Shown here: piece after piece, positions 34,204-42,242 of the stretch
How the letters are laid out: each line of letters starts with the position of its first letter
Position numbering within the stretch: the stretch's first letter is position 1
Assembly: GCF_026339935.1 (NCBI RefSeq)
Contig: NZ_JAPEPX010000001.1
Location: 6,351,501-6,415,500, forward strand
Length of the DNA: 64,000 bases
DNA from: Streptomyces sp. NBC_01551
GTDB lineage: Bacteria > Actinomycetota > Actinomycetes > Streptomycetales > Streptomycetaceae
Direction of reading: 5' to 3'
Notes under the pieces: model-generated
The model's input: only the letters and a program-made list of their open reading frames with translations
Told to the model about the DNA's origin: nothing
The model's database searches: none
Program-made: the position numbers and the translations under genes

Positions 34204-34377
34204 TCAGTCCTTGAGCGTGTCCTTGATCTTCTCCTTGGCCTGGCGGGCGTCGCCCTTCGCCTGGTCCATGCGGCCCTCGGCGGTCAGACGCTCGTTGCCG
34301 ACGGCCCGGCCGGCGGCCTCCTTGGCCGTGCCCTTGGCCTGCTCGGTCTTGGCCTTCGCCTTCTCTCCGCGGGACAT
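34204..34377 (-). CDS. CsbD-family stress protein
   Basis: A 57-residue hydrophilic, Lys/Ala/Glu-rich protein: MSRGEKAKAKTEQAKGTAKE at the start, then AVGNERLTAEGRMDQAKGDA, the CsbD-family signature. In other bacteria CsbD genes belong to general stress regulons; molecular role unknown. ATG at 34377 has a strong GGGAGGG site seven bases upstream. It is shorter than most gene callers accept. Confidence 0.85.
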   Translation of the reverse strand: MSRGEKAKAKTEQAKGTAKEAAGRAVGNERLTAEGRMDQAKGDARQAKEKIKDTLKD

Positions 34378-34524
34378 GTGGTCCCTCCCGTACGTCGGAA
34401 ACGGTGGACGTGAATGCGTCTGACCGCGAATGGCCCCCGTAAACCTGGCTGATTCGGGTTGATTCCCTTCCGGGATTTCCCGGCTAGGGTCCCGCCTTGT
34501 CAGTATTCCAGGGGAGGGAAACAG

Positions 34525-34869
34525 ATGATCAAGCGAATCGCGAAATTATCGGTATTGCCGGCCGTCGCGGCGACCGTGCTTCTCGCCGCCGCTCCCGCCA
34601 ATGCCGCGGGCTACCGCTGGAGCAGCTGCTACGAAGGGCGCTGCGACTGGGGTTACGTCGACGGTTCCTTCGGCACGATCTGGGACCAGAGCGAGGACGC
34701 CGCCGGCGCCGCTCTCGAGGTCCGGATGTACGGCGGCGGAACCGACAGGGTCACGACCCTGAACCACGACATCACGGAGCGGTGGTTCCCGTACGTCATC
34801 CGGCAGGCGCGGGTCTGCGAATGGGACGGGTTCAAGCTCTCGTCGTGCGGGGGCTGGAAGTCCTTCTAG
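34525..34869 (+). CDS. Small secreted protein, function unknown
   Basis: 114 residues with a Sec-type signal (MIKRIAKLSVLP and an Ala-rich core, cleavage near ANA-AG at 27). The mature part is rich in Trp, Tyr and Cys (CYEGRCDWGYVDG, RVCEWDGFKLSSCGGW), with four cysteines likely paired. No family recognised. Strong GGGGAGGG site before the ATG. Upstream TTGATT (34459) and TAGGGT (34485-34490) look promoter-like, although the 20-base spacing is long. Confidence 0.75.
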   Translation: MIKRIAKLSVLPAVAATVLLAAAPANAAGYRWSSCYEGRCDWGYVDGSFGTIWDQSEDAAGAALEVRMYGGGTDRVTTLNHDITERWFPYVIRQARVCEWDGFKLSSCGGWKSF

Positions 34870-34900
34870 TGCGCGCGTGACCGGCCAGGCGCGACAGTGA

Positions 34901-34935
34901 CGCCCCGCCCGCCGCCGACGGCGTCAGGCGGGGCG
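34901..34935. terminator. Terminator hairpin
   Basis: CGCCCCGCC (34901-34909) and GGCGGGGCG (34927-34935) form a perfect 9-bp stem, with an additional small stem possible in the loop and TT following. It sits 32 bp after the stop codon of the small secreted protein. Confidence 0.7.
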
Positions 34936-34998
34936 TTCGCGCTCCGGACCGCGTCGCGGGTCGCCGGGGTCGGGCGTGCCGCCCATCATGCGGAGCAT

Positions 34999-35286
34999 TC
35001 AACAGGAACGCGATGTTGAGTCAGGCCGTGCAATTCCAGCGCACGCCCTCCGTGGGAATTCGCGCGTCCGCCGGGTCGGCGCCAGACCGAGCCCGCCGAA
35101 CATGAACTCAACGACGTATCCGGCGGCCACTGTCGCCAGATGGAAAGCGCCGAGGACGAAAACGGTCATGCGCGGGCCCTGATACGTCCGGTAGATGTTC
35201 AGGGTCGCCGCGAGCGGGTGTCCCTCGAAGAAGAAGGCGCGCCAGAAGGAATCCGGCACCCGGGTCGAATAATCGAGCAGGTGTTC
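34999..35286 (-). pseudogene. Remnant of an ArsP_1/YraQ-type permease
   Basis: A reading frame without a start gives VPDSFWRAFFFEGHPL joined directly to LNIYRTYQGPRMTVFVLGAF, then HLATVAAGYVVEFMFGGLGL. In intact permeases of the YraQ/ArsP_1 family, the first block (VPDSFW, a few residues from the end of a cytoplasmic loop) and the second (ILNIYRKYYGARM...) are separated by about 50 residues with two membrane helices. Here those residues and the whole N-terminal half are missing. The fragment abuts the AlkB gene. Family assignment rests on remembered motif similarity. Confidence 0.65.
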
Positions 35287-35309
35287 GGGTGGCGCGCTAC
35301 CCTGGAGGC

Positions 35310-35936
35310 ATGCACGCACTCCAGGGCTCGCTCTTCGACCAGACCGACGAGATCGGCCTCGGCCCGCTCTGCGGGCTGCGCCGGACCGAGCTCGGCGCCG
35401 GGGCCTGGGTGGACCACCTGCCCGGCTGGCTGACCGGGGCCGACGCGCTGTTCGAGCGGCTGGCCGCAGAGGTGCCGTGGCGGGCCGAGCGGCGCCAGAT
35501 GTACGACCGCGAGGTGGACGTACCACGGCTGCTCGCCTTCTACGGCGAGGGCGAGGCCCTCCCGCACCCCGCGCTCACAGACGCCCGGGCGGCCCTGAGC
35601 GGGCACTACGCCGCCGAGCTCGGCGAGCCGTTCACCACCGCCGGGCTGTGCCTCTACCGCGACGGCCGAGACAGCGTCGCCTGGCACGGCGACCGGGGCG
35701 GGCGCTCCGCCACCGAGGACACCATGGTCGCCATCGTCTCCGTCGGCGATCCGCGCGACCTCGCCCTGCGCCCGCGCGACGGCGGCCCCACCCTGCTGCG
35801 GCTGCCGCTCGGACACGGCGACCTCGTCGTGATGGGCGGCTCCTGCCAGCGCACGATGGAGCACGCGATCCCCAAATCGGCCCGCGCCGTCGGCCCCCGG
35901 ATCAGCGTCCAGTTCCGCACCCGCGGCGTCCTGTAA
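35310..35936 (+). CDS. alkB: AlkB-type 2-oxoglutarate/Fe(II) dioxygenase
   Basis: 208 residues. Iron ligands HxD in WHGDRG and the distal His in MEHAIPK, with the 2-oxoglutarate-binding Arg in PRISVQFR near the C-terminus; the N-terminus has RQMYDREVDVPRLLAFYGEGE. Expected to repair alkylated bases (1-methyladenine, 3-methylcytosine) in DNA or RNA by oxidative demethylation. The ATG at 35310 has TACCCT at 35298-35303, six bases upstream, so expression may be leaderless; the GGAGG is too close to the start to act as a binding site. Confidence 0.87.
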   Translation: MHALQGSLFDQTDEIGLGPLCGLRRTELGAGAWVDHLPGWLTGADALFERLAAEVPWRAERRQMYDREVDVPRLLAFYGEGEALPHPALTDARAALSGHYAAELGEPFTTAGLCLYRDGRDSVAWHGDRGGRSATEDTMVAIVSVGDPRDLALRPRDGGPTLLRLPLGHGDLVVMGGSCQRTMEHAIPKSARAVGPRISVQFRTRGVL

Positions 35937-36002
35937 CCCCCTTACGGCCGCTCGCGCGGGTTCCTCCGATGGCGCACCGAGCTGGCGCACGCCACGCCGC
36001 CG

Positions 36003-36971
36003 GTGTCCGCTGGAGGGGTGGAGGTCCCCGTACCCGACCGCGGCCGGCCGGCCGGACTCCCTCCGGCGGCGGGCGCGGCCGTCCTGGCCGCCGGGATCCT
36101 CTCGATCGGCCTGCACCTGATCGGGCAGGAGCTGCTGTCGCTGGTGGCCCTGGGGATCGCGGGGCTGCTGTGGCTCGTCCTCGCCCGCGACTTCGCGGCC
36201 CGGCTGATCGGCGACCGCGGCCGTTTCCGGGCCGAGGCCGACACCCCGGCGGCGCTGACGGCGGTCGCCGCCACCACCGTGCTCGGGTGCCGGCTCTCGA
36301 TGCTGGGGTGGCAGGGGGCGGCCGCCGCCGCGCTGGCGCTGGCCACCGTGCTCTGGCCCGGGCTGCTGCTCGCCGTCGTACGGCACTGGCACCGGCGGAT
36401 GCCGGGAGCGGCCTTCCTCGTCTGCGTCGCGACCCAGGGGCTCGCCGTGCTCGCGGCGGTGCTGGCCGCGGCGGACGACGCCGACTGGCTCGCCCGGGCG
36501 GCGCTGGCCGCGTTCTGCCTCGGCCTGCTGCTGTACGGAGCGGCCCTCGTACGGTTCGACTTCCGCGAGGTGTTCCGGGGGGCCGGCGACCACTGGGTGG
36601 CGGGCGGCGCGCTGGCCATCTCGGCCCTGGCCGGCTCCAGGCTCACGGCGTCACCCGTCTGGACGGGCTGGGCGCACACCACCCTGCGCACCGTCACGCT
36701 CGTCGCGCTCGCCCTCTCGCTCGTCTGGTACGTGGTCCTCCTAGCCGCCGAACTGGGCAGCCCGCGCCCGCGCTACGACATCCGGCGCTGGGCGACCGTG
36801 TTCCCGCTCGGCATGACGGCGACCGCCTGCCTCTCGGCGGCCGACCCGACGGGCGTGGCCTGGCTGGGCCAAGCGGGTGAGCTGCTGCTGAGGATCGCCG
36901 TCGCCGCGTGGCTGCTGACCTTCGTCATGTTCGTCGCGGCCCACCGGCGTCGCCCCGGCCGCCGCCGCTGA
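36003..36971 (+). CDS. TDT-family (tellurite resistance/C4-dicarboxylate) membrane protein
   Basis: 322 residues with about nine or ten transmembrane helices and the family ending YDIRRWATVFPLGMTATA. It belongs to the tellurite-resistance/dicarboxylate transporter (SLAC1-related) family; substrate unknown. Start uncertain: GTG 36003 or GTG 36018. The 3' end overlaps the convergent YoaK-type gene by 47 bp. Confidence 0.72.
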   Translation: MSAGGVEVPVPDRGRPAGLPPAAGAAVLAAGILSIGLHLIGQELLSLVALGIAGLLWLVLARDFAARLIGDRGRFRAEADTPAALTAVAATTVLGCRLSMLGWQGAAAAALALATVLWPGLLLAVVRHWHRRMPGAAFLVCVATQGLAVLAAVLAAADDADWLARAALAAFCLGLLLYGAALVRFDFREVFRGAGDHWVAGGALAISALAGSRLTASPVWTGWAHTTLRTVTLVALALSLVWYVVLLAAELGSPRPRYDIRRWATVFPLGMTATACLSAADPTGVAWLGQAGELLLRIAVAAWLLTFVMFVAAHRRRPGRRR

Positions 36972-37680
36972 CCCCGGCGCCGCCCGGATCCCCGCCGCCC
37001 GGATCCGCGCCGCCCGCCCGGATCCCCGCCACCGCGACCCAGGCCAGCAGGGCGAGCGCCGCGAGCAGGGCCCAGCGCGAGCCGTGGTGCAGCGTCAGCA
37101 GACCGCCCGCGACGGCCCCGCAGAGCAGGGCCGCGACCGAGACCAGGCGCCGAACCGCGGGCGCTCCCCACGGGTCGGCGGCCAGTCCCGTCAGCGCCCG
37201 GGTGACCACGGTCGTCGTCAGGTCCGGTACCGCCAGCCGGTGGACGACCGCGTTCTGCAGGCCCATGCCGAGCGCGAGCAGGCCGACCACCGCGAGCTGG
37301 CCGCCCCCGGACGCCGTCGCGGCGAGAGCGCCGCCGACCAGGGCCGCCTGCACCGCCACCAGCGGGCCGAACATCCGCGCCGCCGTGCGGTCGCGGCGCA
37401 GCCGCCCGGTGGCCATCGCCCCGGCGATGAAGGCCGCCAGCGCCAAGAGCGAGGCCGCGCCGGACAGTTCCCGGTCCCCGGCGAGCGCGAAGCCGAGGAA
37501 CGCCACGTTGCCCGTCATGTTGGCGACGAAGACGTGGTCGAGCCCCAGATAGCTCACCGCGTCCACCAGCCCGCTCACGAACGTGAGCACGACCAGCAGC
37601 GGCGCCACCGCCGCGTGCGGCCCGCTCTCCCCGTCCGGCCCCGGCGGGAACAGCAGGGCGGACAGCCTCCGCCGGATCAT
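36925..37680 (-). CDS. YoaK (DUF1275) family membrane protein
   Basis: 251 residues, six helices, with the DUF1275 pattern FVSGLVDAVSYLGLDHVFVANMTGN near the N-terminus and QNAVVHRLAVPDLTTTVVT mid-protein. Function unknown. The C-terminal tail is Gly/Pro/Arg-rich (GGADPGGGDPGG). GGGAGGGAG lies upstream of the ATG at 37680. Confidence 0.85.
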   Translation of the reverse strand: MIRRRLSALLFPPGPDGESGPHAAVAPLLVVLTFVSGLVDAVSYLGLDHVFVANMTGNVAFLGFALAGDRELSGAASLLALAAFIAGAMATGRLRRDRTAARMFGPLVAVQAALVGGALAATASGGGQLAVVGLLALGMGLQNAVVHRLAVPDLTTTVVTRALTGLAADPWGAPAVRRLVSVAALLCGAVAGGLLTLHHGSRWALLAALALLAWVAVAGIRAGGADPGGGDPGGAGVSGGGRGDAGGPRRT

Positions 37681-37763
37681 CCCGCTCCCTCCCGCCGCGC
37701 GACGTGCCCGTGCCGCCGCGTTTCCTGTGGCGGCGCCCCGAGCACCTCAGTAGGGTCCCGGCC

Positions 37764-38198
37764 ATGGCATACACGTTTCAGGTGACCATCGACTCCGCCG
37801 ACCCGCATCCCCTCGCCGACTGGTGGGCCGACGCCCTCGGCTGGGAGGTGGAGCCCAGCGACGAGGCCTTCATCCGCCGCACCATCGAGGCCGGCCACGC
37901 CACCGACGAGGACACCACCACCCACCGCGGCACCCTCGTGTGGAAGGCCGGGGCCGCGATCCGCCACCCGGAGGGCCTGGAGCGCGCGCCCCGCATCCTC
38001 TTCCAGTTCGTACTCGACGCCAAGACCGTCAAGAACCGCGTCCACCTCGACGTCCGCACCGCAGCCGACGACCCGAAGGCCGTGGTCGAACGCCTGATCG
38101 CCAAGGGCGCCACGCACCTCCACGAAGCCACCCAGGGCCCCTTCCGGTGGACGACACTCGCCGACCCGCAAGGCAACGAACTCTGCGTCTCGCACTAG
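37764..38198 (+). CDS. Glyoxalase-like VOC protein
   Basis: 144 residues, a single VOC domain of the Glyoxalase_6 type: VTIDSADPHPLADWWADALGW at the start and FRWTTLADPQGNELCVSH at the end, with an HLDVRTA strand. Ligand unknown. Probably leaderless: TAGGGT at 37751-37756 is seven bases before the ATG and there is no Shine-Dalgarno. Upstream methionines in the frame are rejected on that basis. Confidence 0.85.
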   Translation: MAYTFQVTIDSADPHPLADWWADALGWEVEPSDEAFIRRTIEAGHATDEDTTTHRGTLVWKAGAAIRHPEGLERAPRILFQFVLDAKTVKNRVHLDVRTAADDPKAVVERLIAKGATHLHEATQGPFRWTTLADPQGNELCVSH

Positions 38199-38217
38199 CC
38201 GGGCCTACGCTGCCCCT

Positions 38218-38898
38218 GTGAACGTCATCCTCTTCGGCGGAACCGGAATGCTCGGCCACGGGGTCCTGCGCGAATGCCTGCGCGATGACGCCGTCGAACG
38301 CGTCGTCGCCGTCGGGCGGACCCCGCTCGGCGTCTCGCACCCCAAACTGCGCGAGCTCGTCCAGGCCGATCCCTCCGACCTCTCCGCGCTCTCCGCCGAA
38401 CTGCCCGGCTTCGACGCCTGCTTCTTCTGCCTCGGCGTCTCCTCCGTCGGCATGAAGGAGGAGGCCTACCGCCGCATCACCCACGACCTGACGCTCGCGG
38501 TCGCCCGCCCCCTCGCCGCGGCCAACCCCCGGATGACGTTCGTGTACATCTCCGGGGAGGGCACCGACAGCACCGAGAGCCGCCGGGCCATGTGGGCCCG
38601 CGTCAAGGGCAAGACGGAGAACGAGCTGCTGTTGCTGCCGTTCCGGGCCTACATGTTCCGTCCCGGCATCGTGCAGCCGATGCACGGCCTGCCGTCCAAG
38701 ACGCGTCTGCACCGCACCGTCTACACCGTCGCCGGCCCGCTCATCCGGCTGCTGCGCCGGATCGCGCCGGACCGGATCACCACCACCGAGCTCCTCGGCC
38801 GCGCCATGATCGCCGTCGCCACCCCCGCGACGGCCCCCGGCACCCATGTCCTGCGCACCCGTGACATCAACCGTCTCGGCGGCGCGGACCAGGCATAA
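38218..38898 (+). CDS. NAD(P)-binding epimerase-like protein
   Basis: 226 residues with a Rossmann nucleotide-binding motif FGGTGMLGHGVL (6-17) and a short-chain-dehydrogenase-type strand MTFVYISGEGTDS. Resembles NAD-dependent epimerase/dehydratase family proteins; the Tyr-x-x-x-Lys pair is not obvious, so catalysis is uncertain. GTG at 38218 is six bases after TACGCT (38206-38211), suggesting leaderless expression. It follows the VOC gene by 19 bp. Confidence 0.8.
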   Translation: MNVILFGGTGMLGHGVLRECLRDDAVERVVAVGRTPLGVSHPKLRELVQADPSDLSALSAELPGFDACFFCLGVSSVGMKEEAYRRITHDLTLAVARPLAAANPRMTFVYISGEGTDSTESRRAMWARVKGKTENELLLLPFRAYMFRPGIVQPMHGLPSKTRLHRTVYTVAGPLIRLLRRIAPDRITTTELLGRAMIAVATPATAPGTHVLRTRDINRLGGADQA

Positions 38899-38959
38899 TT
38901 CGCTGTCGGACCGTCCTCCCGCACGTGAGAATGGAGCATCTCGATCCGGGAGGAACCCC

Positions 38960-40171
38960 ATGAGCCAGGCCCACCTGACTCTGCACGACCTGCTGCCGCC
39001 CCAGGACCTGGCGGCCGCCATCGACGCCGGGCACGTGACCCGCAAGTCGCACCCCGAACTGCCGCTGTCCATCTACACGTACACGCGGACGGCCCAGTAC
39101 GAGCAGGTGTGGAACCAGGTCACCACGCGTTGTCGAGGCCTCGTCGCCGACGACACCACCGGCGCCGTCGTCGCCCTGCCGCTGCCGAAGTTCTTCAACG
39201 TCGGCGAGCACGAGGCCGGGCGGCCGTACGCGCCCGCGCTGCCGCAGGACGAGCCGTTCGAGGTGTACGACAAGGTCGACGGCAGCCTCGGCGTGGTCTT
39301 CCACTACGCCGGCCACTGGCGGGTCGCCTCCAAGGGTTCCTTCATCAGCGCCCAGGCCACCTGGGCGCAGCGCCGCCTCGACGGCAAGGACACCTCGGGC
39401 CTGGTCCCGGGCGTGACCTACCTCGCCGAGATCCTGTACCCGGAGAACCGCATCGTCGTCGACTACGGCGACCGCCGGGACCTGGTCCTGCTCGCCGCCT
39501 TCGGGCGGGACGGCACCGAGGTCCCGCTCGCCGAGGCCGCCGCCCACTGGCAGGGCATCGGCTCCGTCGTCACGGTGTGGCCCGCCATGCCGCTGGCCGA
39601 ACTGATCGCGCTGACCGAGTCCAACACCCTGCCCGGCGGCCGCACCGCCACCGGTACCGACGCCGAGGGCTTCGTGCTGCGCTTCGCGTCCGGCGTCCGG
39701 GCGAAGGCCAAGATCTCCGAGTACGTACGGCTGCACAAGGTGCTGACCCGGGTCACCGAGCGCGACATCTGGCGCGGCCACGGCATCCAGCGCTTCGCCG
39801 GCCTGCCCGCCAAGCAGCTGGCCCAGCACCTGGGTTGCACGGTCGCCGACATCGACGCCTGGGGCGACAAGCCGCTCGACGCGCTGCTGGACCAGGTGCC
39901 CGACGAGTTCGACACCTGGGTGCGCCAGGTCATCGCCCGCATCGAGGAAGAGGCCGCGCGGCGCGAGCGCGCCATCGACGAGGCCTTCCGGGGCCTCGCG
40001 CACCTGACCGGCGACCGGGGCGCCTTCGCGCGGGCCGCGAAGGCGCTGCCCGACAGCCGGCTGCGCGCCGCGATGTTCCTGCGCCTGGACGGCCGGTCCA
40101 CCGAGCTCGCCGTCTGGCGGGACGTGCGGCCGGAGACGGCCGACCCCTACACCACCGACGAGGAGAACTGA
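38960..40171 (+). CDS. T4 Rnl1-like RNA ligase
   Basis: 403 residues. The nucleotidyl-transfer motif I is VYDKVDGSLGV, with Lys105 as the AMP-accepting residue; downstream are GTDAEGFVLRF (motif IV-like) and VRAKAKISEYVRLHK (motif V-like). A C-terminal helical domain follows. These features match the Rnl1 branch of ATP-dependent RNA ligases, which seal 5'-phosphate to 3'-OH RNA ends such as broken tRNA anticodon loops. GGGAGG precedes the ATG. Three bases separate it from the kinase/phosphatase gene, so the two form an RNA-repair operon. Confidence 0.85.
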   Translation: MSQAHLTLHDLLPPQDLAAAIDAGHVTRKSHPELPLSIYTYTRTAQYEQVWNQVTTRCRGLVADDTTGAVVALPLPKFFNVGEHEAGRPYAPALPQDEPFEVYDKVDGSLGVVFHYAGHWRVASKGSFISAQATWAQRRLDGKDTSGLVPGVTYLAEILYPENRIVVDYGDRRDLVLLAAFGRDGTEVPLAEAAAHWQGIGSVVTVWPAMPLAELIALTESNTLPGGRTATGTDAEGFVLRFASGVRAKAKISEYVRLHKVLTRVTERDIWRGHGIQRFAGLPAKQLAQHLGCTVADIDAWGDKPLDALLDQVPDEFDTWVRQVIARIEEEAARRERAIDEAFRGLAHLTGDRGAFARAAKALPDSRLRAAMFLRLDGRSTELAVWRDVRPETADPYTTDEEN

Positions 40172-40174
40172 CCA

Positions 40175-41107
40175 GTGTCCGAAGACCCCGCACGCCCCGT
40201 CGTCCATGTCATGACGGGGCTGCCGGCCTCGGGGAAGACGACCGCGGCGCGGGCCCTGCAGGCCGAGGCCGGAGGGCGGATACGCCGTGTCAACCTGGAT
40301 GACCTGCGGGCCATGCTCGACGTGCCCGACCCCGAGCGGAGCCGTTCGTACAAGCACGAGCAGACCGTCCTGGCCGTCCAGGACGCGGCCGTGCGCGCGG
40401 CGGTCGAGGACGGGTTCGACGTGGTCGTCGACAACACGCACCTGACACCGCACATCCCCAAGCGGCTCAAGGCCGCGGTCGGGGGGCTCGCCACCTTCGT
40501 CGTGCACGACTTCACGGACGTGTCGGTGGAGGAGTGCGTGGCCCGGGACGCCGCGCGGGAACGGCAGGTCGGCGAGGAGATCATCCGGATCCTCGCGGAC
40601 AAGCACCAGCGGTCCCGCAAGGGCGGCTGGCGGCTCACCGCCGAGTGGCTCAACGACCAGCCCCCCGTGCAGCCGTACGTGGCCGACCCGGCGCTGCCCG
40701 CCGCGGTGATGTGCGACATCGACGGGACGCTCGCGCTGACCGGCGACCGTCACGTCTACGACTTCACGCGTTGCGGACTCGACCTGCTCAACGAGCCGGT
40801 GCGGTACGCCCTGGACGCCTTCAGGCGCGCCGAGGGCGACACCATCGTGCTGCTGTCCGGGCGGAGCGAGGACCACCGGGTGCAGACGGAGGAATGGCTG
40901 GCGCGGCACGAGGTGCCGTACGACGAGCTGTGGATGCGCGCGTCCGGGGACCAGCGCCGCGATGACGTGGTGAAGGCCGAACTGTTCGACGCGCACGTCC
41001 GCCACCGGTACGCGGTGCGGATGTCGCTGGACGACCGGGACCGGGTGGTCGCGGTCTGGCGCCGGATGGGCCTGCCCACCTGGCAGGTCAACTACGGGGA
41101 CTTCTAG
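40175..41107 (+). CDS. Polynucleotide kinase-phosphatase (T4 Pnkp-like)
   Basis: 310 residues. The N-terminal kinase has P-loop GLPASGKT (15-22), NLDDLR, and VVVDNTHLTP. The C-terminal half is a haloacid-type phosphatase with DIDGTL (181-186; Asp181/Asp183), LLSGRSED and the DDRDRVV end block. The order kinase then phosphatase is that of T4 Pnkp. It would convert 2',3'-cyclic phosphate/5'-OH ends to 3'-OH/5'-phosphate for the ligase encoded just upstream. GTG start at 40175 with GAGGAG about six bases upstream. Confidence 0.86.
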   Translation: MSEDPARPVVHVMTGLPASGKTTAARALQAEAGGRIRRVNLDDLRAMLDVPDPERSRSYKHEQTVLAVQDAAVRAAVEDGFDVVVDNTHLTPHIPKRLKAAVGGLATFVVHDFTDVSVEECVARDAARERQVGEEIIRILADKHQRSRKGGWRLTAEWLNDQPPVQPYVADPALPAAVMCDIDGTLALTGDRHVYDFTRCGLDLLNEPVRYALDAFRRAEGDTIVLLSGRSEDHRVQTEEWLARHEVPYDELWMRASGDQRRDDVVKAELFDAHVRHRYAVRMSLDDRDRVVAVWRRMGLPTWQVNYGDF

Positions 41108-41130
41108 CGCGGCCGTGCGCCGCCACGCCC

Positions 41131-41169
41131 CGGAAGGCCGGCCCCCGAGGTGCGGGGGCCGGCCTTCCG
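41131..41169. terminator. Strong bidirectional terminator
   Basis: A perfect 17-bp GC-rich stem (41131-41147 with 41153-41169) around a five-base loop AGGTG. It lies between the convergent ends of the RNA-repair operon (41107) and the SH3 protein gene (41179). Confidence 0.8.
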
Positions 41170-41178
41170 GCTGCCGGG

Positions 41179-41883
41179 TTACGGCATCGGCACGGGCTGC
41201 GGGCGCGGCTCGCGCGGACGCGCCGGGCAGGCCTTCACGGGGCCGAGGTTCTGGACGTAGCGCGCGGCCACCCAGCGGGACTCGGAGCCGGCGAGGCGGT
41301 ACCAGATGTCGTTGCCGTCAACCAGGTCCCCGGTGTTCTTGCACACGAGCTCGACGTGCCGGCCGGGCTGGAGCGTGCCGAGGTTGTTCGATCCGACGTA
41401 GGGCTTGTTGCGGATGGTCAGCGGGCCCTTGGAGACGACCTTGCCGTAGACGGCCTTGACCTGGGTGCCGTCGGTGGTGTTTCCGTTCGAGTTCTCGCCG
41501 GACCCGTTCGGGGTCCCGGTGGAGTTCTCCGAGTTGTCCCAGTCGCCGGTGTTTCCAGTGTTACCGGTGTTGCCCGTGTTTCCAGTGTTGCCCGTGTTTC
41601 CGGTGTTTCCAGTGTTGCCCGTGTTGGCGTCGGAGTTGCCCGTGTTGCCCGTGTTGCCCGTGCTACCTGTGTTGCCCGTGCTGGCGTCGGAGTTGCCGGT
41701 GTTCCCCGAGTTCTCGGTGCCGTCGTCCGGCCAACCGTGCTCGGTGCCGTCGTCCACCACGCTCCCCTGCTCCGGCGTGTCGGGCAGCGGGTCCTCGTCC
41801 GCCGCGGCGACGCCCGCTCCGACCAGGCCGAGCACCAGGCTTCCGGCGGCGAGAGCGAGGATGGTCCTGGGGCGCTTCAGCAT
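41179..41883 (-). CDS. Secreted SH3-domain protein with Asn-Thr-Gly repeat
   Basis: 234 residues: a signal peptide (cleavage near VAAA-DE at 28), an acidic linker, a low-complexity spacer of about 20 Asn-x-Gly triplets, mostly NTG (about 60-120), and a C-terminal bacterial SH3 domain (about 150-220, LTIRNKPYVGSNNLGTLQPG and WYRLAGSESRWVAARYV), ending in a Pro/Arg tail. The repeat is a 9-base DNA unit prone to slippage. A cell-wall-binding role is plausible. ATG at 41883 with GAGGAG upstream. The gene is isolated by a strong terminator on its 3' side. Confidence 0.82.
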   Translation of the reverse strand: MLKRPRTILALAAGSLVLGLVGAGVAAADEDPLPDTPEQGSVVDDGTEHGWPDDGTENSGNTGNSDASTGNTGSTGNTGNTGNSDANTGNTGNTGNTGNTGNTGNTGNTGNTGDWDNSENSTGTPNGSGENSNGNTTDGTQVKAVYGKVVSKGPLTIRNKPYVGSNNLGTLQPGRHVELVCKNTGDLVDGNDIWYRLAGSESRWVAARYVQNLGPVKACPARPREPRPQPVPMP

Positions 41884-42242
41884 GAGCCGGCTCCTCTATG
41901 AAGACGTCCGCCCGGCCGCGGCGCGCGGCCGGAGGCGGCGACCAGGCGGTCACCACGGACGACTATGACGAGGGCGTGGCCCAACGGCCCGGCGGCGCAC
42001 CGCCGATTAACCCGATATGCGCAATATCTGGCGATGGTGCGCATGTGCGAGGCCATGCCCGCCCCCGAACGGGCACGGCCGCGCGGCGGGGCCCCCGGGG
42101 GGAGGGGCCGATGCCGGAGTGGACCGGCTCCGGGAAATCTACGGGCGGACCGCCACCGCCCGCGCCCATCCACAGGGTGAAACCCGCCTACCCCCCAGGG
42201 TGGGGACCCTGTACAACCAGGGGTGTACCAGAGGGGGTTGAC
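41884..42242. promoter_or_regulatory. Divergent intergenic region of SH3 protein and kinase
   Basis: About 360 bp with no gene. It contains a locally AT-rich patch with inverted repeat GATAT-GCGCA-ATATC (42014-42028) and, close to the kinase start, GTACA (42211-42215) and TGTAC (42224-42228) separated by eight bases. The second is well placed to be an autoregulatory site for the adjacent NarL-type response regulator. Confidence 0.45.

Noticed and set aside
41550..41700. CRISPR-like array in the repetitive stretch
   Set aside because: The unit is 9 bp, coding in frame as Asn-Thr-Gly, with no spacers and no cas genes.
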